Assembly (NCBI GenBank): GCA_021234155.1
Contig: JAJEKV010000014.1
Span: 4,047,563-4,111,562 of the forward strand
Reading direction: 5' to 3'
DNA length: 64,000 nt
Origin: Isoetes taiwanensis
Lineage: Eukaryota > Streptophyta > Lycopodiopsida > Isoetales > Isoetaceae
Shown here: positions 11,361-23,965 of the stretch, one piece after another
How positions within the stretch are numbered: the stretch's first letter is position 1
Layout: each line of letters opens with the position of its first letter
Program-made: the position numbers and the translations under genes
The notes under the pieces: model-generated
What the model saw: the letters and a program-made list of their open reading frames with translations, nothing else
What the model was told of the DNA's origin: nothing
Databases searched by the model: none

Positions 11361-13940
11361 TGTGTGATTAAAATTAGGATTGCCAAAGGCAATAAAATAT
11401 TACATCCTCTACATTTTTTGGAAGAGACTGAGGTTGGTTTATCTAATTTCCATTTCCTTTTTTTTTTTTTTTTTAAATTTACCATGTCTACAATGCTTAT
11501 GGTTTTAATGCAGGTTTCATTTTATGAAAGATTTCGAAAAGAGTTTCCAAAATTCGAGGTCTCTTTCTCAGCTTTTCATGCACTGAAACCTAGATTTGCA
11601 AGGAAAGTAAAGGACAGGGAGACATGCTGCTGTGTATATCACATGAGGTTGGATTATGTTAGACAAGCAATTAACAAGATGAGGTTGGACACGAAGATTC
11701 ATGGAGATGAATGTAATTGTACATGTGCTGTATGTGGTCCTGGCCTTCAATGTGAAGCCAACTTGAAGACATACAAGTCATCAAAGGTCATTGGTTTGTG
11801 TCAAAGATATAGCAGATGAGTGGTATCAACATAATTGCATGCTATTGAAATGCAATTCTTGTGGTCCTTCCAAATTGCCTATGTGTCCAAAAGAGTTGAA
11901 TAGAGGTGCTGGTCACACAGTTGACTGGAAGACATGTGATAGAGTAAACCCTTGCTGTATTATCTACTTTAGTTTGCTGTTGTATTTCAGAATCTTTCAT
12001 ACTCATTACTAAAAGAGTTTTATGTAAAATTACAGGTTTTTGAACCATCTACTGAACCTGATGGAACTGGAGCTTTGAAAGTAGTACCAAAACCAATAGT
12101 CAAGCTCGTTTACAAGACAAGTAGTACTGCCGATATTTTGGAGTATGCTAAGAATGTATTGACAAATTTTATTCCTCACAACTATGAAGCCAGATGGCAG
12201 GCTAAACAGTTCAGGGACTACTTAGCCACTTTTCCAAAAGACACAGTTGTATCAGTAATAGACTTTGCTGAGAATTACACATTCAAAATACAGCAAGAGA
12301 TCCAAAGTTTGCATTGGAGGAATGATCAATGCACAATACTGGTGCACATCACATACAGACATGCAACTGCTGTAGAGGTTCAAGAAAATTGTCTAAGTAA
12401 GTGTGAGAGGAACATCATCAAAGAGACATGTGTCAGATGACAGAGAACATGACACTCTCTTTGTTCAACATTGTCTTAATAAGCATGCTCAGTTTCTATG
12501 CCAGAAAGGTGTGGATTACACCAATCATGTGATGTGGTCTGATGGTTGCTCACATCAATTCAAGGGTGCAAGAACATTTTTCTTCATTAGTAGATTTTTT
12601 AAGACCTCTGGTATTCCAAGTAACTGGAATTACTTTGCCTCTTACCATGGAAAAAGTATGCCAGCACTGCAGATTTACTTCAATTGTATGTCTCCAAAGT
12701 AAGCTTCTCTTTTTGTTTGTAGGTGAACATGATGGGGCAAGGGCAGTGATTAAAAGAGCACTCACACATGAAATGTTAAAGAGGAATTCTAGACCTTTAA
12801 GAAATGCTCATGATGTTGTAATATTTTGCCAGGAACACTTCAGTAATTCTGACAAGCACAGGTAAATATTGTGTTCATAGTTGTATTTGTAAACAACATT
12901 TATGAACTCGTTTATTTGGCTGCAGATTCTTTTGGGAAAAAGGCAAAGAAGATGTGTGCAGGGATGAATTGTTTGAGTGTGCTACTTTGGTAGGATCTAG
13001 CAAGTTCCATAGCATTAGACCAGTCGACAACAAGGACCCTACTATGGTTGCACGCATGAATTATTCCTGCTTTTGCCACCACTGTTGGTCTGCTAAGTAC
13101 AGCAAGTGTATTAACAAAGAAAGAATAGGATCATGGGTTTTTTCAGAATTAAGGCCAGGAATCGAGGAGGAAATAGAAGCTTGTGATGGGCCAGTGTATG
13201 AAGGTGATGCTGAGTGGAAGTCTGATATCATAGACATTGGAGAGAATTTTGCTATTGTTGCTCCAGCAGACAATAAGGAGAAAGTTGATTTTTACATTCT
13301 CAAATGTACTTAGACAAAGCATGTTGTTGAGAAGGCTTTCAAGGACCCCTGGGGACAGAAGTTTGGTAGGAGAGAAGTTGTAGTAACAGGTAAGTTTTAT
13401 AAGTTTGTAGGTGATAATAAGTATGAACTTCTAAGACATGAACCAGACTGCAATGTGTACAGTCATTTGGTTGTATCATGCAACTTCTTGATGGAAGATA
13501 TGGGAGGTAACATGTATGAGTTACAAGAGGAGGTCCATGAGCACATTCTAGAAAGTTTGCAAGGTCAATCTTCAATTCTAGCCCAGTGTGATGCAACAAA
13601 TAACAGTAAGCTAGCAGGAGCAACAACCAAGGCCAATTCAAGAAAAGCAAAGAAAGTGGAAAAAGGAAAAACCAGAAACAGCAGCAAAACAACAGACAAG
13701 AAAGAGGTTGTAGGAAATTCAACCAAGCAGGTTGCAAGCAAGGTCAGTGCAAGACAAGCAAGAAAAATAGTGAAAAAAGAATTAAAAATAGCAAGAAAGC
13801 CAGGACAGCAGCAAACCAAGAAAAAGATGTTGCAAAGTCGAGTAAAGTTGTTGCAAACAAAACAACTTCTAAAAATGGCAAGAACATTCGAAAAGGAAAA
13901 AATTGATGAACTAGCATTCAGCACAATTGAAGCAGTGATG

Positions 13941-14103
13941 TATACAAAAATTACTTTCAATCAATTCAATCAATATAGACATTCTTTAAAACCTGCAGCT
14001 TTTAGATTTGTGTTCATTTTGGTACAAAAATTACTTTCATTCAATACAAATCTAATTATACATTATTTAAAACCCACAGCATTTGGATTTGTGTTAAACT
14101 TGC
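13941..14103. repeat. Tandem duplication (~81 bp x 2) between convergent genes
   Basis: TACAAAAATTACTTTCA begins both units (13941 and 14022), and both end in a GATTTGTGTT-containing stretch. It lies where the two convergent genes of the Sola-like element meet. Confidence 0.7.
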
Positions 14104-14759
14104 AACAAAAAAAGGAATGCAGAATAAACATGAAACATTAAGAATAAAACATAAACTTTCCTTGTATTACAAAAACGTCCACAAGTGTGGACTATATTAC
14201 AAAATGCATTATGCAGGTAATTAGATCATAAATATTTATGCTGGTATAACATCAACAGTCTTTCAGCAGTCAAGAAAAAACTCATTCATCATTCTTGGTT
14301 GCAGGAGCCTGATACTTCTTCAATTCAGCAGCCCAACCAGCTTGGTCAAGTGTTATGTCAGTGTTTGGAATCACATCCTCTTCAGAAGTTGCATCCTCAT
14401 CCTTACTAACACCTTTTCCATCATTTGTGGAAACAACCTCAGCTGCAAAACAAAAAAAAACTCAATTTCAGGGAAAGAAGTATAAAAGGAAAAAAATATA
14501 TTGTTAAAAGGTTTTTTACCCTTTTTTGGACTAACTTCCTTCATTTCATTGTTATTTGTGTGGACCAAATCCTGCTGAACCTTTGCTGTCACTATAAAAG
14601 AAAAAAGGAATAGATTAAAAAATAATACATTCCTAGGATGGGTCCTATGATAGGCATATACTGGCCGATAGTGAAGTGGTGTTCTCATTGAGCTTTGTAA
14701 CACATTGAGTACAAATGGATCCCTCACTAGGGATAGATAAATTTGAAAATATGAATTTT

Positions 14760-15601
14760 AAATGCTCCGAAACTAGACAATCATCGAGAGCATGATGAAA
14801 CTGAAGAATACAACATAAAAGATGGTCTTATCCGCCACTTAGTCGATGCAAAGGTGAGAAGACTCGGTGACTGCTCCTCATCGGGAAGAGGAACCACGCC
14901 TTCTTAGGTTTTGAGGAAACCCAAGCAAATAGTTGAAGCACGACCCCACGCACTATGGCAGCCACAAGAACTTAAACAATCATGCAGAATCAAGGCTGAA
15001 AGAAAAATAACCCGTCAATGAGTTAGATGCCATAGGCAAGAAGACTCGGAGGCGCCAGGGCCACGCCGAGAAAGAAACAACAGCCGACCAATCGGGAACC
15101 GTCCGCGGAATGACCATCGCGGGAAAAAACAACCGATTAGTGCTGCCTCGGAGGCTACAGCGCCACGCCGAGAAAAAATAATAAATATGATCTCGGAGGC
15201 AATAGCGCCACGCCGAGAGAAAACATGAATAATAAATATTGACTCAGAGGCTACAATGCCACACCGAGAGAAAACATGAATGAATAAATAAAATACTAGT
15301 GCCATGCGGAGAAAGAGTAAACCAATAAGTATGCCTCAGAGGCTACAAAGCCACGCTGAGGAAATAAAGAATGCAAATTGAAAGGACATAGAAAAGGAAA
15401 TAACGAACACGATCAAATGAAAAACCATCAAGGGAGGGAGGGTGAGGGAAACTGATAGGATAGAGAAGAAGGAGAAATCTAGCTCAAGAGAACGCCGATG
15501 ATAGAACAATGAAGAGAGGCTGAATAAATAGGATGAGTGACAAAGGGACGTCCCCATCCAAGGAATGTCGGTTCTATTGCTGCCGCAATAGAACCGTGGC
15601 A
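14760..15601 (-). mobile_element. Nested element with hairpin end (H-element copy 1)
   Basis: The outer end at 15601 reads TGCCACGG on minus, then a hairpin of two 12-bp arms (CGGTTCTATTGC, 15569-15596) with a 4-nt loop. The first ~154 bp (15448-15601) is nearly identical to 62405-62558 on plus, which also begins with the hairpin. A TATTTATT box lies about 75 bp in. The inner boundary is not clear; about 14760 is an estimate. The terminal hairpin could suggest a Helitron end, while TG at the tip and the TATA-like box could suggest an LTR. Neither can be settled here. It interrupts the accessory gene. Confidence 0.55.
15045..15360 (-). repeat. Array of five 26-nt hairpin units
   Basis: Units at 15045-15070, 15147-15172, 15192-15217, 15243-15268 and 15335-15360 have the form CTCGG-A-GGC-N6-GCC-ACG-CCGAG. 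The arms CTCGG/CCGAG become CTCAG/CTGAG in the last unit, a compensatory change. One unit has a mismatch that is a G-T wobble on the minus strand. Spacers vary from 20 to 76 nt, so this is not a simple tandem array. Confidence 0.75.
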
Positions 15602-17582
15602 TTACTTATCCAGCACCTACGAACACTTTACCTTCCTTAGCAGCCTGCATGTTCAAATCTGGTGCAGCATTTTTTTTTGCTTTTGAAGAGGAAGCATAGT
15701 GAGTCATCTTGACTGGACTAAGCTTGTCCACATCAATAAGATCAACTGCTGAAACACAAAAAAAAAAAAAACTACATCAAAAAAAGAAAAATAACTTCAA
15801 ATCAATTAAAAGTTATCTGTACCTGTATCAGCTCTTCTCATCCAGTTGGTAGCACTTCGAGTACCTATGGTCCTCTCCCTGGCCTTCCTAATAGGTACAA
15901 AATCTTCATCAGTTTTTACCTCACTGCTGCTTCCAGTACTTTCCTCAAATTTCCTGGTCTTTTTCATTATCTGTTTCTTGGGAGTTGTATCTTCAACTTC
16001 CTCATCTTCTTCAAATTCCTCATCACCATCATCCTCTTCAGCATCAGCATCTTCTTCACTCTCAACTGCTGCTGCATCAGCTTTGTATCCCAGTTCTTTT
16101 AAAAGTGCTTGAGGCACTTCTGCACCACATTCTGGAACTATGCATGCCAGAGTTTCCAGCACTATACTAAAGCAATACACATGATACTTGTGCTGGCAAG
16201 GTAGCAAGCACCAAACCACAAACATTGCATACCTCGTCATGCATTAGAGGAATGTGGTACTCTCCCATGGTTACTCTGACATGCCTTTTGGACTTCACAT
16301 GCTGCTGCATGAACTGCACATTTTTACAACACTTGTGCCAATACTCCATTTTCTCTTGATACCTTGCAACATCCATCTTCAGCTTCTCAATCTCCTTCTG
16401 GAGGGCAAAATGCTGGGTTCTGTCGACTTTGGCAAGCGACTCCTCCAACATTTCTCTTAGCAAATTCTCTTCCCTTTTAAGGGTCTCGATGCATGCCTTT
16501 ATGTTATCATCTGGTTCTAAATCTGCTTCCATTGCTGTCCAAGATTGTTTTTTATCTTCAATAGCTTCCAGCAGGACAGGACAATTTCAGTCAGCACCTT
16601 GTACAGCACCTTCTAGCCTCAACAAATCCTCTTGTTTCTTCAGTATGTTCATTTCATCAATTTGTTTAAGCTCGTTCAAGTTGTTTATCACATGCAGAAT
16701 GGCCTCTATGCTCTTATTGAAATAAGACCCATCATTTCTTGACCTCTTGTCCATTGAATCCCTGTAAGCCTGAGCTGCAAACTGTGCCCAATTAACCTTG
16801 TATTTCTCTGGATTAAGACGAGCTTTAACAGTGTTTTGCCACACAAAGGCACGAGAAAGCTGAATCTTACACTCATTGTTGGTGAGGCCCCTTTGATATA
16901 TCTTGGAAATCAGATCTTTTAGCTTGGTGGCATACTGTTCCCGAATCATTTTCACATGAATCTTCCCTTTAACCAAAGGGGCTTTCCATATCTCATTCCA
17001 ATCTGCTGGAGAAACATCTTTCCACTTAATTTCTTTCGACTTTGTGCCAGTACCACATAAATCTCGCAATGAAACAAACTCAGCCTCAGTTCGAGCAATT
17101 TTCATCTGCAATCAAAAAGAAAAAAAAAATCAGTTTCATAACAGAGAAAAAAACAGGTCTTCAAAGCTAATTCATGGGGCTTACCTCCTTAACTTCGTTT
17201 GCTATGGCCTACAAACAAATTAATTTAAGAAATCGGGTATACTGAGAAGATGAACTAGTGCTTGCCGGAAGAGGAACAGAGATATCAGTTTTTTCAGCAA
17301 TACACCAAAAGGGTTCGAATTTGAGATCAAACGGCTCGTCTACTTAATGGATTCTCGGATTGTGGGCTGAATTATCTGCTGACGGCAGGATCATACTGAT
17401 TTCTTTGATAATTGGCATGATGGACTCTGTACGGCCTTTTCGCGCCCAGCACTTCATCACCTGTCATCCCGACTTCATAGCCCATCATGAACCCTTCAAG
17501 TTGCACGACACCCTTCATTTTTTTTCGCCCGCGACGTAAAAAAAGCGCTAAAAAAAGTGCTGAAGACGTGCTAAAATTTCGT

Positions 17583-17613
17583 TTTCTTGTATAGCACTAA
17601 CAAAAACATACCC
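17583..17613 (-). repeat. Right TIR of Sola-like element
   Basis: Followed directly by ACAT (17614-17617). Complementary to 9171-9201 at 24 of 31 positions. Confidence 0.8.
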
Positions 17614-17643
17614 ACATAGCAAGAAAGAAAAAGGAGGGGGGAG

Positions 17644-17766
<123 letters not shown>

Positions 17767-17833
17767 AATGAAATGAAATTGTATTATTACGCCCCAGAAG
17801 ACCGCCAGCCTATGAGACGCCCAAACCAATACA

Positions 17834-20800
17834 TTAGTAATTATAGAAAAGTTCATCTAATGCATCATCGGATAATAATGCATTAACCCCCTCAATCTCT
17901 TCCTCGTCCTCCTCTTTTACATCCATTGCTTTCAAGCATCTTTCTCTATGGTCCAAAACAGCAAGTATATACGCCCCAATCACACCCCCAGGGTAGTCAA
18001 AAAATTCAGCAAGTGTATAAGCTTTTATGCCATGTTTAGCACACAATGTGGCATATGATGAACAGTGAAGTAGCACATGTGCCTCATCCTCAAGAGTCCT
18101 ACAGTCATACAACTTGCACGACCTAAGCTCATGTGGAATATCACTCCATCTCCCCAACTCCACCCCAAGCCTGTGTGAGCTTAACCTCATCCTACATATA
18201 GCCTGTCTGTGTTTAACAGAAATGTGTTCGTGTAAGTAACTGGCCCCTTGTAGCATGGGATTGATATGGACCCTGTAGAACTCCTTCTTAACCGCACCTT
18301 CTCTCCAGCACACACGGGTTACATTATCCACAACCCAACCTCGTATATTATCCTTACAATTTTCCAAATCATCCATATGCATCCCCCATCTGGCTAGCCA
18401 CCCCTCTATGTCCGTAAACCATCCTTTTGTGCGTGTCTCCTCCAATGCAAACCTTGGCAAACTATCATTCGGCATGACATAGAGCACCTTATGCACATAA
18501 TGGAGAGTCTTACAAAGTGCTTTCGCTTCCAAAGAGAGCATCCCACATTCCACTAACAGCATATCATATGGTGTTTGCATCTTAGTTCCAAGCTCGGCAC
18601 GAAAGAATCTTTTCTGTATTTTTTCAATTTTCTTCCATCTATCCAATGCCAAACCTGCCCCCCATACCTCACATCCATATAGCACCACTGATTGCACCAA
18701 AGCAATATATAACTGCTTCTTCATGCTGAAATCCCATATATCTGCTTTCCTACACCTGCGTTGCATGGCATAGAGAGCCTTAGGCCCACCATCCGCTTTT
18801 TGCTCAGCCGCTATATTCCAGTTGGGACTTTTGTCTACAATTAGACCAAGATACTTATAACTATCCACAATCTCAACAGGCTCTCCTTTGTAAAATACCT
18901 TTACATGATCTACCTTGGTAGCTCCAAACACTACAACCTTAGTTTTAGCCATGTTGACCCGCATGCTTTTCGTGTCACAAAATCCCTCAAGAGCATCCAA
19001 GTGCTTTTGTAGACCCGCTACACTCCTAGATAATAGAACAACATCATCAGCATACAACAATAGCAGAAGAACATACCCATATAGAGGCGTTCCATCACCA
19101 CCATTTTGACAGATCCAATCCTCCAGTTGGTCTATGAACAAACCAAAAGGTGTGGGCGATAGTGGGCAGCCCTGCTTAACCCCCATATTGCTTTCAACAT
19201 ACTCATCACTGGTGTATGGGAAAGAAAGCTGAACCAATACTTTATCATAAAGTTTGGCCACTGCATGCGTATACTCAACCGGCACACCAAGAGCTGACAT
19301 TCTATCCCACAAATGTCCTCTTCCAACCATATCAAAAGCTTTAGAGAAATCAACAAACAATGCATATAAAGGTTTCTTCTTACCAACCACTGAGTCCATC
19401 ATGGCTCTCATGGTAACCAAATGATCTGTTGTAGACCTCCTCGCCCTAAAACCAAATTTTGCCCCTGTTGCTCTCACATTATGAACCCTCGGACCATGTG
19501 CTTATTTTAGCGTTCAAAGATGTTAGCAAAAAGCTTGGCATAAAAACTACATATCATAATCATACGGTAGTTATTTGGATCAGACTCATCACCTGCCTTA
19601 TGAAGAGGGACCACCCTATTCACTTGCCATGTGCGTGGGAAGCCTTCAAACAAGACAGCATTGCACAACTTTACCAAGACTTCTACCACACTATCACCTG
19701 CCCATTTAAATATTTCAGCCATAAGCCCTTCCGAATCTGCTGCCTTACCATTGGATAATCTTTGGAGCCCATCCTGCACGTCCTCCAAAGAGAAACAGAA
19801 GCCCTCCTCATATGCCCCATCCATTTTTGTGTCTACACCTGGCACATGATAGAGATGTTTAATATGATTCATCAAAGCACCAACCTCTACCATTGTACTC
19901 GGTTTTTGGGAAGGTTTCAATCTATTCCAAAACTTCTTCGGATATGCCAATAATTCTGTGACCATCTGCTCATGTTTCTTACGCAAATAAGCCTGTTTCT
20001 TCCTCTTAACCATTTTGATGTACTCCCTTCTTGCCAAGGCCTTCGCACCCCCATTTGCTAATTTAAATTGTCTTCTTTGCATCCTACATTCATAGTCAAA
20101 CCAACCATTACAAGGCAGCCCCATTCTCTGCCTGTGCGACACAAAACATGTATTAGCAGATTCAAGAACCATCTGAGTAAGGGCATGACTGAGTTCTGTC
20201 GCATTAGTTGGCCATGTGACAGTAGAGGCATTTTTTTCACAACAAGCTTTGTACATATCAGATTTATCATACCTCATAATAGGTTTAAGGAGTGCTTGTG
20301 ACACAACCTTATGTTTAGGCAAACCAGCAATGCAAAGGTCAAGAAAAAGAGGCTCATGATCTGATTCAATATTATCCTTCCCAATAGCAAAATTTACAAC
20401 TTATTGAACAAAAGAGGGCTTAGCTAAGACATAATCCACCACACTTGCCCCTCTGCATGTAAGTGCTCCTGATCCTGGAAACCTGTCAATGCCATTATAA
20501 ATAACCAGGTTTAACCCACTACAAAATGTTAGAACATGATTCCCCTGAGGGGAAGGCCACCGAATTTTGTCATCTGATTTTCTGCTCCAAACAATTTCTG
20601 CCAATTCAGTGTCATCTAGCATTTCCATCCACTCTGGCTCTCCCCCCATACTTACCATGGCAGCCCCATTGAAATCTCCCATCAATAAAACCTCCCCTGT
20701 ATCACAAAAGGAAACAACATCCTGCTCCAACTGCGCAAAAGGATCATCTCTATCCACTTCACCTGAATTATATACCGGAGCCCCTCGCGGTGGATAATAA

Positions 20801-21117
20801 CATCCAGCAATATATACGTTGCCAAATTGCCCTGGCACACTAATCCAAATGCACTGCAGAGTTGCTTTTGGAAAAAGAACTGTAACTAAATGCACAAATT
20901 CATGCCTAACAAAGCATGCAATGCCACCGTAACTCTTGTATCTCCATCCTTTTGGGGACCAAACGGAATGCATCATCTTAAAACCATTAATTTCAGGCAG
21001 ACCAGATTCCTCATGCTCACCTGTCTCAAGAAAGAAAACAATATCTATATTTGCAAGTATACTACTCATAGTAGTTATCTTTTCCTGTGTCAGAGTATTA
21101 ATATTCCAGCACATCAC
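17834..21117 (-). pseudogene. LINE-1 ORF2: endonuclease and reverse transcriptase (broken)
   Basis: Endonuclease part 21117-20401 starts WNINTLTQEKI and has FFLETGEHEESG, LLMGDFNG and, after a TAA near 20401, SDHEPL; these are APE-type endonuclease motifs. The linker and early RT part (20322-19507) includes GKAADSEGLMAEIFKW and ends FANIFER. A second lesion (frameshift near 19480-19506) precedes 547 codons with FVDFSKAFD, GVKQGCPLSPT and the catalytic LLLYADDVVLL (~19035-19060). A C-terminal knuckle reads CKLYDCRTLEDEAHVLLHC. No RNase H domain was seen. Only two lesion sites suggest fairly recent activity. Confidence 0.9.
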
Positions 21118-21127
21118 CCTGGCGGCG

Positions 21128-21483
<356 letters not shown>

Positions 21484-22129
21484 TTCCCACATGTTCTAAA
21501 ATATGGGTAGAGAGTTAACCACCCTTGTTTGCTAACAACGGACTTGTTAGCCAATGGTTAGCCAGAAATATTTTTGAACGACATCATTTCTCGGCCATTA
21601 TTGAACTCCTCCAGCGCACTTCCTGCACTCTCTGCATTCCGGCATTCTGGCACTCCCTGCATTCTGCATTCGAGGTTGGAGCACTGTAGTTGAAGATAAA
21701 ACATAGATTTCGCTTCATTCAGTAAGTTCATACAAATCTTGTTCCGATGCATTTGAATTTTGCTGCATTTTGTCTTGATTGCTTTCGATATGACCAAAAA
21801 TGCATGACCAAAAATGCATTTTGTCTTGATTGCTTCGACTTTTCCCTTCAGATTTTGCTTGGATGTTTGGAAATTTTACTATTGAGATGCAACAGAGCAT
21901 CATTTGTGCTGATAAAATATCTGTTGATTCATCTAGATTCATCTGAGTCTTTCGTTTGCTAAAGTTTGAGTGCTAAAATTTGAGTGTTAAAGTTTGCAAG
22001 ACTATAAGATGTGGTAGGAAGTCCAAAGCTTTAGTAATTCATTTGCACTGCAGGCTAAAGGCTCTGATCAGGACATCCAAGCAACTCTAAACTCGCGTAA
22101 GTATAGAATTGTAGAAGCTTGGCATGTTA

Positions 22130-22440
22130 TACAAGTAGGTAGATCTCTATGTTTTGTTTATATGATGCAGTATTTGACATGGTAGTTTGCACCGGATCGA
22201 ACTTAAAGATACTCTAGTCTAAAGCGTACATTTTAAACCAGCAAGTAGGTGGACCTCTTAACTTTATATACATATGCTTCATGCCACTTCAATGTCTAGC
22301 ATTAAAACGTATGAAAAAGTGGATTACAATGGATTGCTTGATAGGAAGTTTGAAATAGTACATTGTACACAGCTTGTCTTGTCGTAGGGAGCAAGTAGGT
22401 AGATCTCTCAATTTCATTTATTTGATGCTTTATGCCACTT
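22130..22440. repeat. Three diverged repeats in Harbinger A leader
   Basis: CAAGTAGGTAGATCTCT-like units start near 22131, 22241 and 22390, each followed by a T-rich stretch. They may be subterminal or promoter repeats. Function not known. Confidence 0.5.
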
Positions 22441-22516
22441 CAATAACTGTTTCTCCATGAACACAGCAATTAAGGAAGGTTTTAAACAGTGAATGCATTT
22501 TTGTGCAGGATAAACC

Positions 22517-23764
22517 ATGTCTACCAGTGCTAATATTTTTGATTCATCAAGGCATGTTGCAAAATTGATTCCCAAGAGAAAAAAGCCAGCAAGAGGATGT
22601 GTGTCAGCTGCCATGGATGAATCTCATGCATCAGGGGAAGCTTCTAATGCGCTTGAGATGGTCACAAACAGGGAAGTAGCAACTAGGCGACCTCTACGCA
22701 ATCTTACCAATAACTCACAAATTCAACTGGCCACTGAAATCCAGCAAAATTTGGACATGACAAGGTCTATAGGGAAGGGCAAAAATCTCAGCAAGCCATT
22801 CAGATTTCCACATTCAAGTAATAGTTCACAAAGTTCTATGAAGAACAAAGTAATTGTGGTAGATCCAGAGGATGATGACGTGAACCTGCAATGTAAGAAA
22901 CCAAGGGCCAAAGGAGTCGAGTTCAATGACAACAGGGCAGTTGTAACCTTTGTAAATATCTTGCAAGAATACAAGTTGTTGAATGGCGGTTTAAATTTGA
23001 GCAATAGGCAATGGAATGAAATCATGCGAAGGGTGGAGCCATATGTGCCAGGACTGAGATGGTTGAGACAATTGAAGAACAAATATGACAAACTCATGAG
23101 AACCTATAAAGAGGAGAAAGATAAGTGTAGTCTGACAGGTGCTCAACCTTCAGATTGGAAATATTTTTCAGAGATGGAGATCTTGAGGCAGGATTGCACT
23201 AGGGATTCTGATCTTCCAGGAGCTGGAGATAACGGACAGTTTGATGACGATCCTTTCCCTCAAAATTCAGTGCTTGATGACAGTCACATTGAGATGGAGG
23301 ATCCATCTGCAACATTCATGGGAACTAGAAGTGAATATGAGGAGCCTCAGTTCGAACGGGGTCACGAATATGATGAACCCCTTAACATGCCTGTATCCCC
23401 TGGAAATGATACTAATACGATACCAAGACCAAATGGAGAAAGCCCTAGATCGCAAACATGCGCACAAGAAGGTGTTACTGGCAAACCAACTTCGAAAAAG
23501 AGGAGCAGAAAATCAGTAGAAGAAGACATAGCAATGGGAATAAATAAGATGGCAGATAGTGTGATCAGATCCGAGGCTTCAAAACTTGAGTTCATGGAAA
23601 AGTCTGAAGCTAGAAAATGCGAACTAATTGCCAAAATTGAGGAGATGCGACAGGCCAACTCTAAGATGGTAATTGAGGCTGTTGCGACAATGACTAAGTC
23701 CATGTGTGAAATGACCCAAAACACATTGATGCAGATTGGGATGTTTGCCATGAATCAAAAATAG
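22517..23764 (+). CDS. Harbinger A Myb/SANT-like (trihelix) DNA-binding protein, intact
   Basis: 415 codons without a stop. The N-terminal ~125 residues are low complexity. A Myb/SANT-like trihelix domain spans about residues 136-215: FNDNRAVVTFVNILQEYKLL, then WNEIMRRVEPYVPG, then LRQLKNKYDKLMRTYKEEKD and SDWKYF. An acidic linker and a helical C-terminus follow (EEDIAMGINKMADSVIRSEA to the stop), typical of the helper protein that works with the Harbinger nuclease for nuclear import and TIR binding. The gene converges on the transposase at 27555-28844. Copies B and D encode shorter, broken relatives. Confidence 0.85.
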   Translation: MSTSANIFDSSRHVAKLIPKRKKPARGCVSAAMDESHASGEASNALEMVTNREVATRRPLRNLTNNSQIQLATEIQQNLDMTRSIGKGKNLSKPFRFPHSSNSSQSSMKNKVIVVDPEDDDVNLQCKKPRAKGVEFNDNRAVVTFVNILQEYKLLNGGLNLSNRQWNEIMRRVEPYVPGLRWLRQLKNKYDKLMRTYKEEKDKCSLTGAQPSDWKYFSEMEILRQDCTRDSDLPGAGDNGQFDDDPFPQNSVLDDSHIEMEDPSATFMGTRSEYEEPQFERGHEYDEPLNMPVSPGNDTNTIPRPNGESPRSQTCAQEGVTGKPTSKKRSRKSVEEDIAMGINKMADSVIRSEASKLEFMEKSEARKCELIAKIEEMRQANSKMVIEAVATMTKSMCEMTQNTLMQIGMFAMNQK

Positions 23765-23799
23765 GGTGGCCATCACAATGACCATTAATAATGTCATAG

Positions 23800-23965
23800 T
23801 ACGCAGCAGTCATATTACTTGTCATTGCAGCAGCATATTACTTGTCATAGTATTACTTGTCATAGTATGCAGCAGTCATATTACTTGTCATATTAATGTC
23901 ATAATTATGCAGCAGTCATATTACTTGTCATATTACTTGTCATTGCTTGTCATATTACATTGCCT
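23800..23965. repeat. Tandem repeat of CATATTACTTGTCAT type
   Basis: About nine imperfect copies of (GCAGCAGT)CATATTACTTGTCAT lie just after the stop codon of the Myb-like gene. A second simple array, GTCTGTAGCAAATAGT, occupies about 24170-24290. Confidence 0.8.

Larger units (their letters stand above)
9537..14141 (+). pseudogene. Transposase gene of the Sola-like element (disabled, multi-exon)
   Basis: Coding blocks run from about 9537 (MNWEERFLQSASKHSVTFD) with clear GT-AG introns (for example 9791-9860 and ~10059-10126). A basic segment at 10200-10300 (KRREQRAKKRAREAD) is followed by a domain with FWTNNSRVSP and a Cys-rich CCCVYH...CNCTCAVC stretch near 11620-11740. A DDE-like core follows: IDFAENYTFKIQQEIQSLHW (~12260-12320), MWSDGCSHQFKGAR (~12530-12570) and, across an intron, SYHGK plus GEHDGARAVIKRAL (~12720-12765). 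A Lys-rich tail lies near 13620-13900. Lesions: TAA near 10298, a SINE cluster at 10791-11360, frameshifts near 11790 and 12400, and TAG near 13312. Related proteins occur in invertebrate transposons of uncertain class. Faces the accessory gene at 14282-17111. Confidence 0.75.
14282..17111 (-). pseudogene. Coiled-coil/RING-like accessory gene of the Sola-like element (disabled)
   Basis: Starts near 17111 (MQMKIARTEAEFVSLRDLCG). Its N-terminal region has KWKDVSPADWNEIWKAP and a helical block ending near 16587. A Leu/Glu/Lys-rich coiled coil follows (CIETLKREENLLREMLEESL, ~16400-16500). A Cys/His cluster then reads CNVCGLVLATL...PCQHKYHVYCFS...CIVPECG (~16110-16240), like a RING or related zinc finger. 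After that come an acidic stretch (EEDADAEEDDGDEEFEEDEE) and small 3' exons near 15770-15610, 14620-14520 and 14440-14282. Lesions: an in-frame TGA just after 16590, a one-base frameshift near 16200, and a nested element ending at 15601. The role is unknown. It could be a ubiquitin-ligase-like or protein-binding helper encoded by the transposon. Confidence 0.65.
9171..17613. mobile_element. Sola-like DNA transposon, 8.4 kb, complete ends
   Basis: The ends are imperfect inverted repeats, 24 of 31 positions matching: 9171-9201 begins GGGTAATTGTTTTTTAGTGG and the complement of 17583-17613 begins GGGTATGTTTTTGTTAGTGC. Both sides carry ACAT (9167-9170 and 17614-17617), a 4-bp target duplication. 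Inside are a multi-exon DDE-type transposase gene on plus and an accessory gene on minus, facing each other. A 4-bp duplication and this protein type suggest the Sola superfamily; that assignment is from memory and unconfirmed. Both genes have stops, frameshifts and nested insertions, so this copy is probably not autonomous. Confidence 0.82.

Noticed and set aside
13339-13960. Long minus-strand frames with many Leu, Phe and Cys
   Set aside because: They are antisense shadows of the Lys-rich transposase tail on plus.
15846-16170. Plus-strand Ser-rich frames
   Set aside because: Shadows of the acidic stretch of the minus-strand accessory gene.
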